NCBI GenBank assembly: GCA_903944255.1
Contig: CAJARE010000235.1
Span: forward strand, 1 to 26,229
Source: an uncultured beta proteobacterium
Lineage (GTDB): Bacteria; Pseudomonadota; Gammaproteobacteria; Burkholderiales; Burkholderiaceae
Length of the DNA stretch: 26,229 nucleotides
Direction: 5' to 3'
Below are positions 7,832 through 15,772 of this stretch, one piece after another. The position numbers were made by a program, and so were the translations under genes. Position 1 is the stretch's first letter; every line of letters begins with the position of its first letter. The notes beneath the pieces are model-generated. The model was not told the DNA's origin. It saw nothing but the letters and a program-made list of their open reading frames with translations, and ran no database searches.

Positions 7832-7860
7832 ATTCAAGTTGAATGCCAGTGAATTTCACT
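7832..7860. promoter_or_regulatory. Two adjacent perfect palindromes upstream of the sulfide dehydrogenase genes
   Basis: ATTCAAGTTGAAT (7832-7844) and AGTGAATTTCACT (7848-7860) are both perfect 13-bp palindromes, separated by 3 nt. They begin 23 bp before the cytochrome start codon. TTGAAT and GTGAAT half-sites repeat at a 10-bp phase. A weaker TCTTAA-N8-TTAAGA repeat follows at 7869-7888. The layout suggests a dimeric repressor or activator of the fcc genes, possibly sulfide-responsive; the protein is not in this window. Confidence 0.5.
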
Positions 7861-7950
7861 CAGTCATATCTTAAACAAGAACTTAAGAGAATGGATCATT
7901 GCCACAGATTCATTTCTCATAAGCTCAGTTGAAAAAGCATATGAATGGGT

Positions 7951-7988
7951 TTTTCACAGCCTCCTCCTAAGCCCTATAAACTAGAGCT
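7951..7988 (+). promoter_or_regulatory. Promoter of the glycosyltransferase operon, probably leaderless
   Basis: TTTTCA (7951-7956), an 18-bp spacer and TATAAA (7975-7980) are followed by 8 nt and the ATG at 7989. The expected transcription start is at or within 2 nt of the start codon, and no Shine-Dalgarno sequence fits. Confidence 0.5.
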
Positions 7989-9713
7989 ATGCGAGGTTCA
8001 TTTTCATACCGTTCGGCTCTCTTAATACTCCTTTTAGGTGTTTTCACCTATCTTTATGGCTTAGATAGTCGCTTTGCCCCTAAGAATGGCGATGAATATC
8101 CTTATATGCATATTGTTCGGATGACGGCCAATGCTGGGGAATGGCTCCCTTTGCAGTCAGAAATGGCAGGATTGAAGAATACCAAGCCGCCATTGATTTT
8201 TTGGCAGGGGATCGCGAGCACCAATTGGGCAAATCAATGGACGCTTTTTAATCTCCGTTGGCCCAGTCTGTTTTATACAGCTCTTACCGCTTTATGTTTA
8301 TTTCTTGCAGTGCGTCGTTTTAGTGGCAGTGTAAAGACCGGCTTATTAGCCAGTTTGGTCTGGCTTTCTTTTTTTGCTACCTATCGTTATGGACGGCCAT
8401 TTTTAACAGACCCACCCGAAGTATTTTGGATGAGCTTGCCATTTATGGCGCTCTTATATTGGGGGAAGACTGCTTTTAATTCGCAATTGATTTTCCCAGT
8501 CTTTGCGGGCCTATGCTTAGGCTTCGCATTGCTTGCTAAGTCGTTTGCCTATATTGTTCCTGCGTCGTTCGCTCTCGGTTTGTATTACTGGCGCTGGCGA
8601 GAGTGGAGCGTATCAACAACACTGATTAGAGATGTGTATAAGCTTTTTTTCATTGCAGCTATTGCATTGGGAATCTTTGCGCTCTGGTTTGCAATAGATC
8701 CATACCCAGAAGCAGTGTGGAAAGAATTTGTGCTGGGCGAGAACGTAGGTAAGTTTGATGCTCGGAGTAGCAATTACCTCTTAGACTTAGTGAGCGGTGG
8801 TGACAGTATTTGGATGTTGATTCTGACTACCTTAGCAAATGCTGGCCTGTTCACCTTTGTTTTATTGTCAACTCTCATTCAATGCTGGCGTAATCGCCGT
8901 TTCCTCTCCCTTGAAGAGAGCTTATTGCTCTTATTGGTGTTGGCATTTTTTGTGGTTTTTAGTTTGCCAAGTCAACGATCAGGCCGTTATCTATTACCAG
9001 TCATGCCAGCTTTGGCCGCATTACTAGCATTGCATTGGGATCGCTTGCCCCTATGGGGTTTTCGAATTGCCTTGCTATTGCAAACCATTCTTTTCTCAGT
9101 ATTCATTTGGGCGGGCAGCCAGCTACAGTTATCTGCATTCACAGGCGACACAAGTGAGTGGACCTATTCATATTGGCACTGGATATTCATGGTCGTGAGT
9201 TTAGACTTGGTCATCTTAGGCTTATTCATCAAAGATCGTTCTAAGACAATCGCTCTGGCAGGATGTTTTTTAACTTACTGTGCATTGACCAGTAGCTTAT
9301 CTCCCCTAGAGGCTCAGTTGGGGCGTTTTACACCGCAGGCAATTGCTCAAGTACAAGATAAGGATCTTTGGGTTCCTTGCGACTATCGCGCTAAAGATGA
9401 AGAATATCGCTTACTCTTGCCCGGCGCTCGCCTGCACGGTTATATGGCGGGAGAGGCAGGTGAGGTAGCTCAATTAACCGCTAGCTATCCATTGGTATTA
9501 GTGCAGTCACCATTAGGGGTTAAACCAGCTATATGTGATGCTTGTCAGATCATTGCCCATAGAATAGAAATGAGAGCACGTCACTCTGATGAGGAAATTA
9601 TAGAGATGCTAAAGGGACAACTTGGAAAATATTTATTTGTGAATGAATACCTCGTTGCCACGCCGGTGGCTAATACTGCTCATTTGTTAGATAAAAAGGA
9701 TGCTTGTAGATGA
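7989..9713 (+). CDS. ArnT/PMT-like GT-C glycosyltransferase, integral membrane
   Basis: A 574-residue polytopic membrane protein of the dolichyl-phosphate-mannose-protein mannosyltransferase / ArnT superfamily. After the first helix comes NGDEYPYMHIVRM (Asp35-Glu36, the expected catalytic acidic pair in the first periplasmic loop), then NTKPPLIFW (64-72), both typical of ArnT-type enzymes. About ten or more hydrophobic helices follow, then a soluble C-terminal region of about 120 residues. Such enzymes move a sugar from a polyprenyl-phosphate donor to lipid A, lipid or protein at the periplasmic face. It is the first gene of a three-gene operon: its TGA overlaps the next ATG (ATGA). Donor and acceptor are unknown. 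Family confidence is high, function inferred. Confidence 0.87.
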   Translation: MRGSFSYRSALLILLLGVFTYLYGLDSRFAPKNGDEYPYMHIVRMTANAGEWLPLQSEMAGLKNTKPPLIFWQGIASTNWANQWTLFNLRWPSLFYTALTALCLFLAVRRFSGSVKTGLLASLVWLSFFATYRYGRPFLTDPPEVFWMSLPFMALLYWGKTAFNSQLIFPVFAGLCLGFALLAKSFAYIVPASFALGLYYWRWREWSVSTTLIRDVYKLFFIAAIALGIFALWFAIDPYPEAVWKEFVLGENVGKFDARSSNYLLDLVSGGDSIWMLILTTLANAGLFTFVLLSTLIQCWRNRRFLSLEESLLLLLVLAFFVVFSLPSQRSGRYLLPVMPALAALLALHWDRLPLWGFRIALLLQTILFSVFIWAGSQLQLSAFTGDTSEWTYSYWHWIFMVVSLDLVILGLFIKDRSKTIALAGCFLTYCALTSSLSPLEAQLGRFTPQAIAQVQDKDLWVPCDYRAKDEEYRLLLPGARLHGYMAGEAGEVAQLTASYPLVLVQSPLGVKPAICDACQIIAHRIEMRARHSDEEIIEMLKGQLGKYLFVNEYLVATPVANTAHLLDKKDACR

Positions 9714-11008
9714 GTCGTGTAATAGCACTCTGTTTCTTACTACTCGCAGCAGTGCTTGGTGTTTTGCATTTAGATACTCGACCTGCATGGGCGCCTTTTG
9801 CTGATAGCTTGGCTACGGTAGTTGAGGAGGCGGTTGAAGAAGAGCCGTCTTTATCCACATCTTCACCAAAACAAGCAGCAAGTAAACCAGTCAATAAACT
9901 ATCGACTAAACCCATCATTGAGCCAAGTATTGCAAAACCTCACGCGACCTGGTTGCCCGATACTGGCGCTCCATCAGTCCACGCTGGATCACTGATTGAC
10001 TTAAAGGATGGGGGTATTCGGGCGTTCTGGTTTGCTGGAAGTCGTGAAGGCGCTCGTGATGTAGTGATTAATAGTGCAGTGTTTGATCCCAAGGCAGGTT
10101 TATGGACTGCAGCAACAGTTGTAATAGATCGGGTGGGCGCTGAAAAAGGTTTAGCTCGCTACATTGCCAAACTAGGCAATCCAGTGCCCAGCAGAATGGC
10201 TGATGGTCGTTTGCAATTATTCTTTGTCACCGTTTCGATTGGTGGGTGGGCTGGCAGTTCGATATCCTCCATGATTTCTGATGATGAAGGTCTGACATGG
10301 AGTCAGCCACAACGCCTCATTAGCTCTCCTTTACTGAATATCAGCACATTAGTGAAGTCACCAGCACTGCAATTTAGCGATGGAAGACTTGGCTTGCCTG
10401 CCTATCATGAATGGATTGGGCGCTTTGGTGAGTTTTTGAGAGTAGATGGAGCCCAAGTGATTGATAAGCGGCGGATGAGTTCAGGCCGTGGCGCAATTCA
10501 GCCGGTGATCTTTACAAATGGCCCGCAGGATGCCGCTGCTTATTTTCGTCAAGCCAGAAGCTCAGGCCTTCCAAAAGTGATACCAGCTAGTTTGACTAAT
10601 GATGCGGGGCAATCGTGGCAAGTCTCTCAGGATTTAGCAATTGCGAATCCTAATGCTGCTGTTGCTGGTTTGACATTAAAGAGTGGAATCCGTTTATTAG
10701 CTCTTAATAATATTGAAGTGGGGCGCGCCCGTCTCGTGCTGTTAATGAAGCAGCCTCAATCCGATCAATGGCAGATTGTGCAAATACTTGAGGATGATGA
10801 AGCTCTTCCTAATGATCAGCGTAAAGAGTATTCCTATCCCTATTTGATTAGTGGTGATGGTAGCGATGCGCATCTGGTTTATACCTGGGATCGCAAAAAG
10901 ATTCGACATGTGCACTATTCATCCGCATGGTTAAAGCGTGAATACCAGCAACTTTCAGCGTCACCTATACAAACACCTGATGCTAATACCAAAGGGGTTA
11001 AACCATGA
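9710..11008 (+). CDS. Membrane-anchored BNR/sialidase-fold protein
   Basis: A 432-residue protein with an N-terminal signal anchor (residues 4-22), a Glu/Ser/Lys/Pro-rich linker (about 37-78) and a sialidase-like propeller. Visible motifs are SVHAGSLIDLKDGG (89-102), FWFAGSREGARD (106-117), GNPVPSR (156-162) and Asp-boxes SDDEGLTW (190-197) and TNDAGQSW (about residue 300). The HAGS and AGSREG signatures fit the BNR_2 (PF13088) type rather than classical sialidases, and no Y/FRIP motif is seen. It probably acts on or binds a glycan in the periplasm. The start codon overlaps the upstream stop by 4 nt and its stop overlaps the next start by 4 nt, so the three products are made together. Calling it an active sialidase would go beyond the evidence. 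Confidence 0.85.
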   Translation: MSRVIALCFLLLAAVLGVLHLDTRPAWAPFADSLATVVEEAVEEEPSLSTSSPKQAASKPVNKLSTKPIIEPSIAKPHATWLPDTGAPSVHAGSLIDLKDGGIRAFWFAGSREGARDVVINSAVFDPKAGLWTAATVVIDRVGAEKGLARYIAKLGNPVPSRMADGRLQLFFVTVSIGGWAGSSISSMISDDEGLTWSQPQRLISSPLLNISTLVKSPALQFSDGRLGLPAYHEWIGRFGEFLRVDGAQVIDKRRMSSGRGAIQPVIFTNGPQDAAAYFRQARSSGLPKVIPASLTNDAGQSWQVSQDLAIANPNAAVAGLTLKSGIRLLALNNIEVGRARLVLLMKQPQSDQWQIVQILEDDEALPNDQRKEYSYPYLISGDGSDAHLVYTWDRKKIRHVHYSSAWLKREYQQLSASPIQTPDANTKGVKP

Positions 11009-11625
11009 TGAATTGGATGCAGACCCTAGCGCTAGTTGAGTTATCCATTACCTGTGGAGTTGTGATTGTTTGGTTCATCCATTTAGCTATGAGCAAATCT
11101 TTACCAATGGTAATGAGATGGATTGTGGTGTTGATCTTGGCTAATATATTTTTCTGGCCAATTGGTTTCTCTCTTGAGCTTCCTCTAGTTGCTTATGTTC
11201 GTGGCGTCACAGGTGATTTGAGTGTGGTGTTAACGCTCTTGCTATGGAGCGCTGTGATGCTCCCTAGTCGCCCCGTCCCAGTAGGCTTTCGAGTCGCGCT
11301 GATATGCATCGCTCTGATGTTCTATCCATTGGCCTTGGGTCTGGGAATGTTTGATCCCTATATATGGGGTTATGGATCTTTAGGATTCTTGATTGGTGTA
11401 GTGTTGTTTGCTTTGGTATGCGGCTTATTAGGCTGGACTAAAGGAGTGTGGATTTTTGCAATTGCCATCATCGCCTGGGCTGGCCATTGGCATGAGTCAG
11501 CGAATCTTTGGGATTACGTCCTAGATCCACTGTTGGTATTTTGGGCGCTCATCACATGCATCAGAATCCTTTTTATTAAACGACGCAATAAAGCCCAATC
11601 AGGTTATTTATTTAGACCAGGCTAA
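11005..11625 (+). CDS. Six-helix membrane protein, third gene of the glycosyltransferase operon
   Basis: A 206-residue protein that I do not recognise. It has about six hydrophobic segments (roughly residues 7-29, 36-56, 72-88, 95-115, 122-143, 147-162, then a last helix 172-189) and a basic C-terminal tail (IKRRNKAQSG). A conserved-looking loop HWHESANLWDYVLDP lies before the final helix. The ATGATG start overlaps the sialidase-fold stop by 4 nt (ATGA), so it is translationally coupled. Context suggests a membrane partner for the glycan-modifying pair, for example in substrate handling. No catalytic motif supports a more exact statement. Confidence 0.8.
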   Translation: MMNWMQTLALVELSITCGVVIVWFIHLAMSKSLPMVMRWIVVLILANIFFWPIGFSLELPLVAYVRGVTGDLSVVLTLLLWSAVMLPSRPVPVGFRVALICIALMFYPLALGLGMFDPYIWGYGSLGFLIGVVLFALVCGLLGWTKGVWIFAIAIIAWAGHWHESANLWDYVLDPLLVFWALITCIRILFIKRRNKAQSGYLFRPG

Positions 11626-11674
11626 GTTAAGCTTAAAACTCACATTATTGGACAGAGAAGTTATTGGAGTATTT

Positions 11675-12796
11675 ATGAAATTTGTAGTTCAATCCCTATT
11701 CAGTTTGCTTAGTCTCTTTCTACTTCTTGGAGTAGTAGGCTGCGCTAATAATTACAGTCCTTACTCTCAATATGCTTACCCACAGTCTTATATGCAAAGT
11801 CCTTCATATAACGAGGCTCCGCAGACCTTATCGAATGCCCAATTAGAGTCCTTGGTATCTCCAATTGCCCTCTATCCTGATTCGCTGCTTTCTCTGATGC
11901 TCCTTGCATCCACTTATCCACTAGAGATTGCAGAGGCATATAACTGGAGAAATTCCAATGCAGGATTACAGGGAGTAGATTTGCAAAACGCGCTTAAGGC
12001 GCAATCCTGGAATGACAGCATCCAATCACTCATCACATTTCCACAAGCATTTAATATGATGGGTTCGAAACTGCAGTGGACTCAAAATTTAGGAAATGCC
12101 TATAAGTTGCAACCTGCCGATACGATGAAGGCAGTGCAGTCTCTTAGAAAACGTGCCGTACAAGCAGGCTCTTTAAAAACATCACCACAAATGACGGTGA
12201 CTACCGATGCGGCTTCTAATATTCTGATTGCGCCTCCCAACTCTCAACTGGTTTATGTACCTACCTATAATCCCACTTCGGTCTATGGTGCATGGCCTTA
12301 TCCTGATTACCCACCATACCCAGCATACAACCCACTATGGGGCCCAATGGCGTTTGGTTTAGGCTTTGCAGTTGGAGATGCTTTTTGGGCAACGCCTGCT
12401 TGGTCAAATGGCACGATTAACGTTAATAATGCGAATAATCCATCTCGAGGTTTAATTGGCCCGAGCAATATTCAGAATCAACAAAGACTTCTGAGCGATT
12501 GGAGAAATAATGCTACTCCTCAAGATCGACAGGATGCGAGAAATGCTGCACAACGAGCAGACAATACATTCCAAAGAGATGCTACGCCACAAGAGCGGGC
12601 GCAAGCAGACCGCTTGAATCAAGAAGGTCGTAATGCCTATCAGCAAGATAGAGCCAATCCAAATACTTATCGTGAAGCCGCCCAAGAAAATGCATTTCGT
12701 GAGCAGGCACGTTTTGATTCCAATCAAGATCGTTTTGGGGGTAGTCGATATGGTGGCGGATTTGGTGGCGGTCATATGGGTGGGTTTAGAAGGTAA
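11675..12796 (+). CDS. DUF3300 lipoprotein with Gly-rich tail
   Basis: A 373-residue exported protein. Start chosen at ATG 11675 because GGAG (11666-11669) precedes it and it begins a clean lipoprotein signal (LLLGVVGC, Cys23); an upstream TTG at 11648 would bury this signal. Residues about 60-205 match DUF3300: LESLVSPIALYPDSLLSLMLLASTYPLEIAEAYNW, then FPQAFNMM, then ILIAPPNSQLVYVPTYNP. After a Pro/Tyr stretch (DYPPYPAYNPLWGP) the C-terminal third is rich in Asn, Gln, Arg and Ala and ends in GGGFGGGHMGGFRR. The function of DUF3300 is unknown. It is followed 19 nt later by the Rap1a/Tai-family gene. Lipidation is predicted from the motif only. Confidence 0.88.
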   Translation: MKFVVQSLFSLLSLFLLLGVVGCANNYSPYSQYAYPQSYMQSPSYNEAPQTLSNAQLESLVSPIALYPDSLLSLMLLASTYPLEIAEAYNWRNSNAGLQGVDLQNALKAQSWNDSIQSLITFPQAFNMMGSKLQWTQNLGNAYKLQPADTMKAVQSLRKRAVQAGSLKTSPQMTVTTDAASNILIAPPNSQLVYVPTYNPTSVYGAWPYPDYPPYPAYNPLWGPMAFGLGFAVGDAFWATPAWSNGTINVNNANNPSRGLIGPSNIQNQQRLLSDWRNNATPQDRQDARNAAQRADNTFQRDATPQERAQADRLNQEGRNAYQQDRANPNTYREAAQENAFREQARFDSNQDRFGGSRYGGGFGGGHMGGFRR

Positions 12797-12815
12797 TCTA
12801 TGAAAGTATTGAGTG

Positions 12816-13184
12816 ATGAATAAATTAATCAGCCTCTTTTGTTTGGCGGCATGTCTAAGTGCGATCAATCTGCCAGCAATTGCTCAAAATGCAATGCCTG
12901 CGAATGATGCTTCTACCGCTGCCTTGGTCGAGCTTTGCAAAAACCAAAATGATCTAGATGCTCAAAATTTTTGCTTTGGATTTGGTGAGGGTGTTTACCA
13001 AGCTTATTTAGCTAATCGCTCACCAAGTGCCAAACCGATGATCTGCTTTCCGCAGCAGAGCGGGTCTCGCCAAGTCATTTTGCAAGAATTCTTAAAATGG
13101 AATCAGGCTAATCCGCAATTTAACCAAGAACGTGCCGCTAAATCACTAATGCGTTTTTTCATGCAAAGCTACCCATGTAAGTGA
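12816..13184 (+). CDS. Rap1a/Tai-family secreted protein, no effector nearby
   Basis: A 122-residue exported protein: signal peptide ending AIA at residue 23, then a small domain with four cysteines (41, 53, 77, 121) arranged as ELC, FCFGFGEGVYQAY, MICFPQ and SYPC. This spacing and the closing FMQSYPC fit the Rap1a/Tai immunity-protein family, whose founding members neutralise type VI amidases in the periplasm. Start chosen at ATG 12816; a GTG one codon earlier is possible. No amidase effector or secretion gene is near, so a housekeeping periplasmic role is as likely as immunity. Probably cotranscribed with the DUF3300 gene. Confidence 0.72.
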   Translation: MNKLISLFCLAACLSAINLPAIAQNAMPANDASTAALVELCKNQNDLDAQNFCFGFGEGVYQAYLANRSPSAKPMICFPQQSGSRQVILQEFLKWNQANPQFNQERAAKSLMRFFMQSYPCK

Positions 13185-13242
13185 TAGAGCGGTTAAACTT
13201 TTATCAATACCAAACTTAACCCCTCATTAAGGAAATAGAGTA

Positions 13243-13635
13243 ATGACATTGAACACTAAAACCTTGGTTCTTGCTGCTATGGTGATGGCTGTACCCATGA
13301 TTGCAAATGCCCAGTCTGGTGAAGCGACTTATAAGCAGGTTTGTGCAAGCTGTCATAACGCTGGCGTTCTGAACGCCCCTAAAGTAGGTGATAAGGCAAA
13401 GTGGGCACCTTTGATTGCAGAAGGGCAAGTTGTTCTTACCGCTCATGGTTATGTTGGTGTCAGAGGGATGCCGGCAAAAGGTGGCAGTCCCAATTTATCA
13501 GTTGAAGGTTTTGCAGACTCTCTGGTTTATATGGTGAATAACTCGGGTGGTAAATGGACTTCTCCAAATCCCACTACTGTAGCTGCCATTAATAGAGAAA
13601 TCGAAGCTCGTAAAGCAGGCTTGAATAAAAAGTAA
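13243..13635 (+). CDS. Cytochrome c5 family protein
   Basis: A 130-residue exported cytochrome with signal peptide ending ANA at residue 23, haem site VCASCH (33-38), APKVGDKAKWAPLI (45-58) and axial Met76 in VRGMPAKGG, followed by a short helix (VEGFADSLVYMVNN). This order is typical of cytochrome c5, a soluble electron carrier to terminal oxidases. The AAGGAA ribosome site lies before the ATG. The gene converges with the CoA-transferase gene, with 4 nt between the stops and no visible hairpin. Its link to the upstream pair is unclear, as a 58-nt gap could hold its own promoter. Confidence 0.9.
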   Translation: MTLNTKTLVLAAMVMAVPMIANAQSGEATYKQVCASCHNAGVLNAPKVGDKAKWAPLIAEGQVVLTAHGYVGVRGMPAKGGSPNLSVEGFADSLVYMVNNSGGKWTSPNPTTVAAINREIEARKAGLNKK

Positions 13636-13639
13636 AGTC

Positions 13640-14857
13640 TTAAATGATTTTATTCTTTTGCAATTCAGAGATTTCATTTTCAGATAAACCAAGATCCTTA
13701 TAAAACGAGAGATTATCCTCCCCAGTATTTGGACCTGTCTTAATACTTGTATCTGCAATCCCTGGAATTCTTGGCACTCTGCATGGCGCAGGAATCGTGC
13801 CGAGATCAGCATCCAGTAAATCAATGATTCCTTTTCTTGCGATTACCTGCGGATCATTTAATACATCCAATATGTCATAAACTTTTGTATACGGGATCCC
13901 AGATTCATCAAATATTTTTGAAATGTCCGTAAATGTGTTGGATGCAAACCATTGTGCGATACCTTGATCAATCTCATTTGCGTTGAGACACCTATTGGGA
14001 TTGGAAGAGTAATTGGGATTGCTGATCCACTCAGGTCTGTTAATTGCTGTACAAAGACGTTTAAAAATCGCATCTGATGACGCAACTACAGTAACCCACT
14101 TCCCATCTATAGATTTATACATATTTGATGGGGTTGTATAGCTGGCACGGTTACCCACATGTGTTCTATTGATTCCAAGTAAAGAGTGCTCAACTGCTAA
14201 TGGGTCTAGCAATCTAAAGAGAGCCTCAGTGGCAGAGAGGTCAATTTCAAATCCACCCTGAGAAGGGTCTCTTCTGAGGGATGCTATCGCAGAAGAGATG
14301 CTAAAAGCGCCAAACAGGCCAGCAATTAAATCTCCAATTGGAAGATTAGGGTGTTGTGGCCCACTTTCAGGTGTGCCAATAAGATTGGTAAGGCCGCTCA
14401 TTGCTTCAAAAATTCTGGCGAATCCAGGACGCTCTGCGTATGGACCTGTTTGGCCAAATCCAGTCAATCTCAAAATGATCAAGTTTGGATTTGCAGTCAA
14501 TAGAGTATTCAGGCTAAACCCCCAGCGATCTAGGGTGCCAGTTCTAAAGTTTTCTACTAATACATCGGTTTTTTGGATGGCTTTTAAAAATAACTCTTTT
14601 CCTTGAGCTGTTCTTACATCTAATGTGATCCCTTTCTTACCGCGATTAACAGTTTTCCAGTAGAGGGCATGCTCAGGCGTAGTAGGCGCTAATCCTCTTA
14701 GCGCGTCTGATCCATCTGGTAATTCAATTTTTGTAACCGTGGCCCCTAAATCAGCACATAGGGTGGCTGCAAAGGGCGCGGCAATAACGGTTGATAAGTC
14801 TAATATGCGCACATCTTGAAGCAGAGGGGGACGATTGGTCATGTGAATTTGATCCAT
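13640..14857 (-). CDS. CaiB/BaiF family (class III) CoA-transferase
   Basis: A 405-residue CoA-transferase of the CaiB/BaiF family. It has VRILDLSTVIAAPFAATLCADLGATVTKIE at the N-terminus, the typical NRGKKGITLD and VLVENFRTGTLDRWG motifs, LTGFGQTGPYAERPGF, and PIGDLIAGLFG whose Asp (about residue 176) is the expected catalytic nucleophile. It would move CoA from a donor thioester to a carboxylic acid, activating it for the acyl-CoA dehydrogenase encoded across the promoter. Start set at ATG 14857; ATG 14842 is an alternative and neither has a strong ribosome site. Divergent from the IclR operon, with a shared operator candidate at 14898-14916. Confidence 0.92.
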   Translation of the reverse strand: MDQIHMTNRPPLLQDVRILDLSTVIAAPFAATLCADLGATVTKIELPDGSDALRGLAPTTPEHALYWKTVNRGKKGITLDVRTAQGKELFLKAIQKTDVLVENFRTGTLDRWGFSLNTLLTANPNLIILRLTGFGQTGPYAERPGFARIFEAMSGLTNLIGTPESGPQHPNLPIGDLIAGLFGAFSISSAIASLRRDPSQGGFEIDLSATEALFRLLDPLAVEHSLLGINRTHVGNRASYTTPSNMYKSIDGKWVTVVASSDAIFKRLCTAINRPEWISNPNYSSNPNRCLNANEIDQGIAQWFASNTFTDISKIFDESGIPYTKVYDILDVLNDPQVIARKGIIDLLDADLGTIPAPCRVPRIPGIADTSIKTGPNTGEDNLSFYKDLGLSENEISELQKNKII

Positions 14858-14897
14858 CAAAACTGTATTGAAGCAAAAATTTTACAATTACGGTCAA

Positions 14898-14916
14898 TGT
14901 TTCGCACAGCGAAACA
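14898..14916. promoter_or_regulatory. Strong inverted repeat between CoA-transferase and iclR, candidate IclR operator
   Basis: TGTTTCGC-ACA-GCGAAACA is a perfect 8-bp inverted repeat with a 3-nt centre. It covers the -35 position of a plus-strand promoter whose TAGAAT -10 lies at 14922-14927, and it abuts TTGACC (14897-14892) on the minus strand. This is the position expected for an IclR-type regulator controlling itself and the divergent gene. Binding is inferred. Confidence 0.65.
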
Positions 14917-14965
14917 CTCGGTAGAATAGGTTGTATATTGCGTCAGAAAAGAAGAGGATCAAAAT

Positions 14966-15772
14966 ATGTCGAATGCACTATCTTTAGCGAATGACCGTCA
15001 ATTCGCCATAAACCTAAGCAGGGGTTTGGATGTCTTGCGAGCATTCACTCCGGCAGACCAGTTATTGGGTAATCGGGAGTTATGCGACAGAACCTCATTA
15101 CCTAAGGCTACGATTTCACGTTTAACTTATACGCTTGAAAAACTTGGGTACTTATTAAGAGTTGAACGGCTTCAAAAGTATCGATTAGGTCCAGGCGTTT
15201 TAATGTTGGGGTATCCAATGTTAGCGGGTATGGATATTCGCCATCTCGCTAGATCACATATGGAAAAGTTGGCGTCTAAAACCAGGTGGACAGTGAATTT
15301 GGGTATGTTGGGTCGACTGGAGGTGGTTTATGTTGACGCACTAAGATTGGATCGAGGTAATTATCTAAAGCCTGATATTGGAAGTAGTAGACCTCTTTTA
15401 ACAACATCTATTGGACGCGCTTTGTTATTTGCATCGCCAATGGCAGATCAAAAGTCAGTTCTCAATAGGCTTAAGCTAGCCAACCCGACTCAATTTCGCA
15501 AGGATATTCACCACTTTCATCGCGACCAGGAATTTTATGAGCGTCATGGCTATTGTTTGAGTCGTGGCGATTGGGAATCAGACGTATATGCTTTAGCTGT
15601 TCCATTAAGAGTAGGCAGTACTGATGATCCAGTGATTGCTTTGAACTGCACCTTAAGTAGCTCAAAGATGTCTCAAAGTGAAATTAATAAAAATATTGCT
15701 CCGCACCTGCTTGAGGCAAAACGTAATATTGAGCGAGATGGTGGGGCTAGCTATATGAACAAGGGGAACTAA
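14966..15772 (+). CDS. IclR family transcriptional regulator
   Basis: A 268-residue regulator: N-terminal winged helix (about 17-75, with LSRGLDVLRAF, NRELCDRTSLPKATISRLTYTLEKLGYL and KYRLGPGVL) and a C-terminal IclR effector domain (LARSHMEKLASKTRWTVNLG, VYVDALR, LTTSIGRALLFA, SRGDWESDVYALAVPLR). Members sense small acids or aromatic metabolites. It opens an operon with acyl-CoA dehydrogenase and Bug genes and is divergent from a CoA-transferase gene, so it probably governs this catabolic island and itself. GAGGAT before the ATG serves as ribosome site. The inducer is unknown. Confidence 0.92.
   Translation: MSNALSLANDRQFAINLSRGLDVLRAFTPADQLLGNRELCDRTSLPKATISRLTYTLEKLGYLLRVERLQKYRLGPGVLMLGYPMLAGMDIRHLARSHMEKLASKTRWTVNLGMLGRLEVVYVDALRLDRGNYLKPDIGSSRPLLTTSIGRALLFASPMADQKSVLNRLKLANPTQFRKDIHHFHRDQEFYERHGYCLSRGDWESDVYALAVPLRVGSTDDPVIALNCTLSSSKMSQSEINKNIAPHLLEAKRNIERDGGASYMNKGN

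Noticed and set aside
11648..11674. TTG start for the DUF3300 gene
   Set aside because: It would put nine polar residues before a clear lipoprotein signal; ATG 11675 has GGAG at the right distance.
12816..13184. Type VI secretion immunity gene as part of a toxin-immunity island
   Set aside because: No effector, Hcp, VgrG or other secretion gene is in the window; only the family resemblance is kept.
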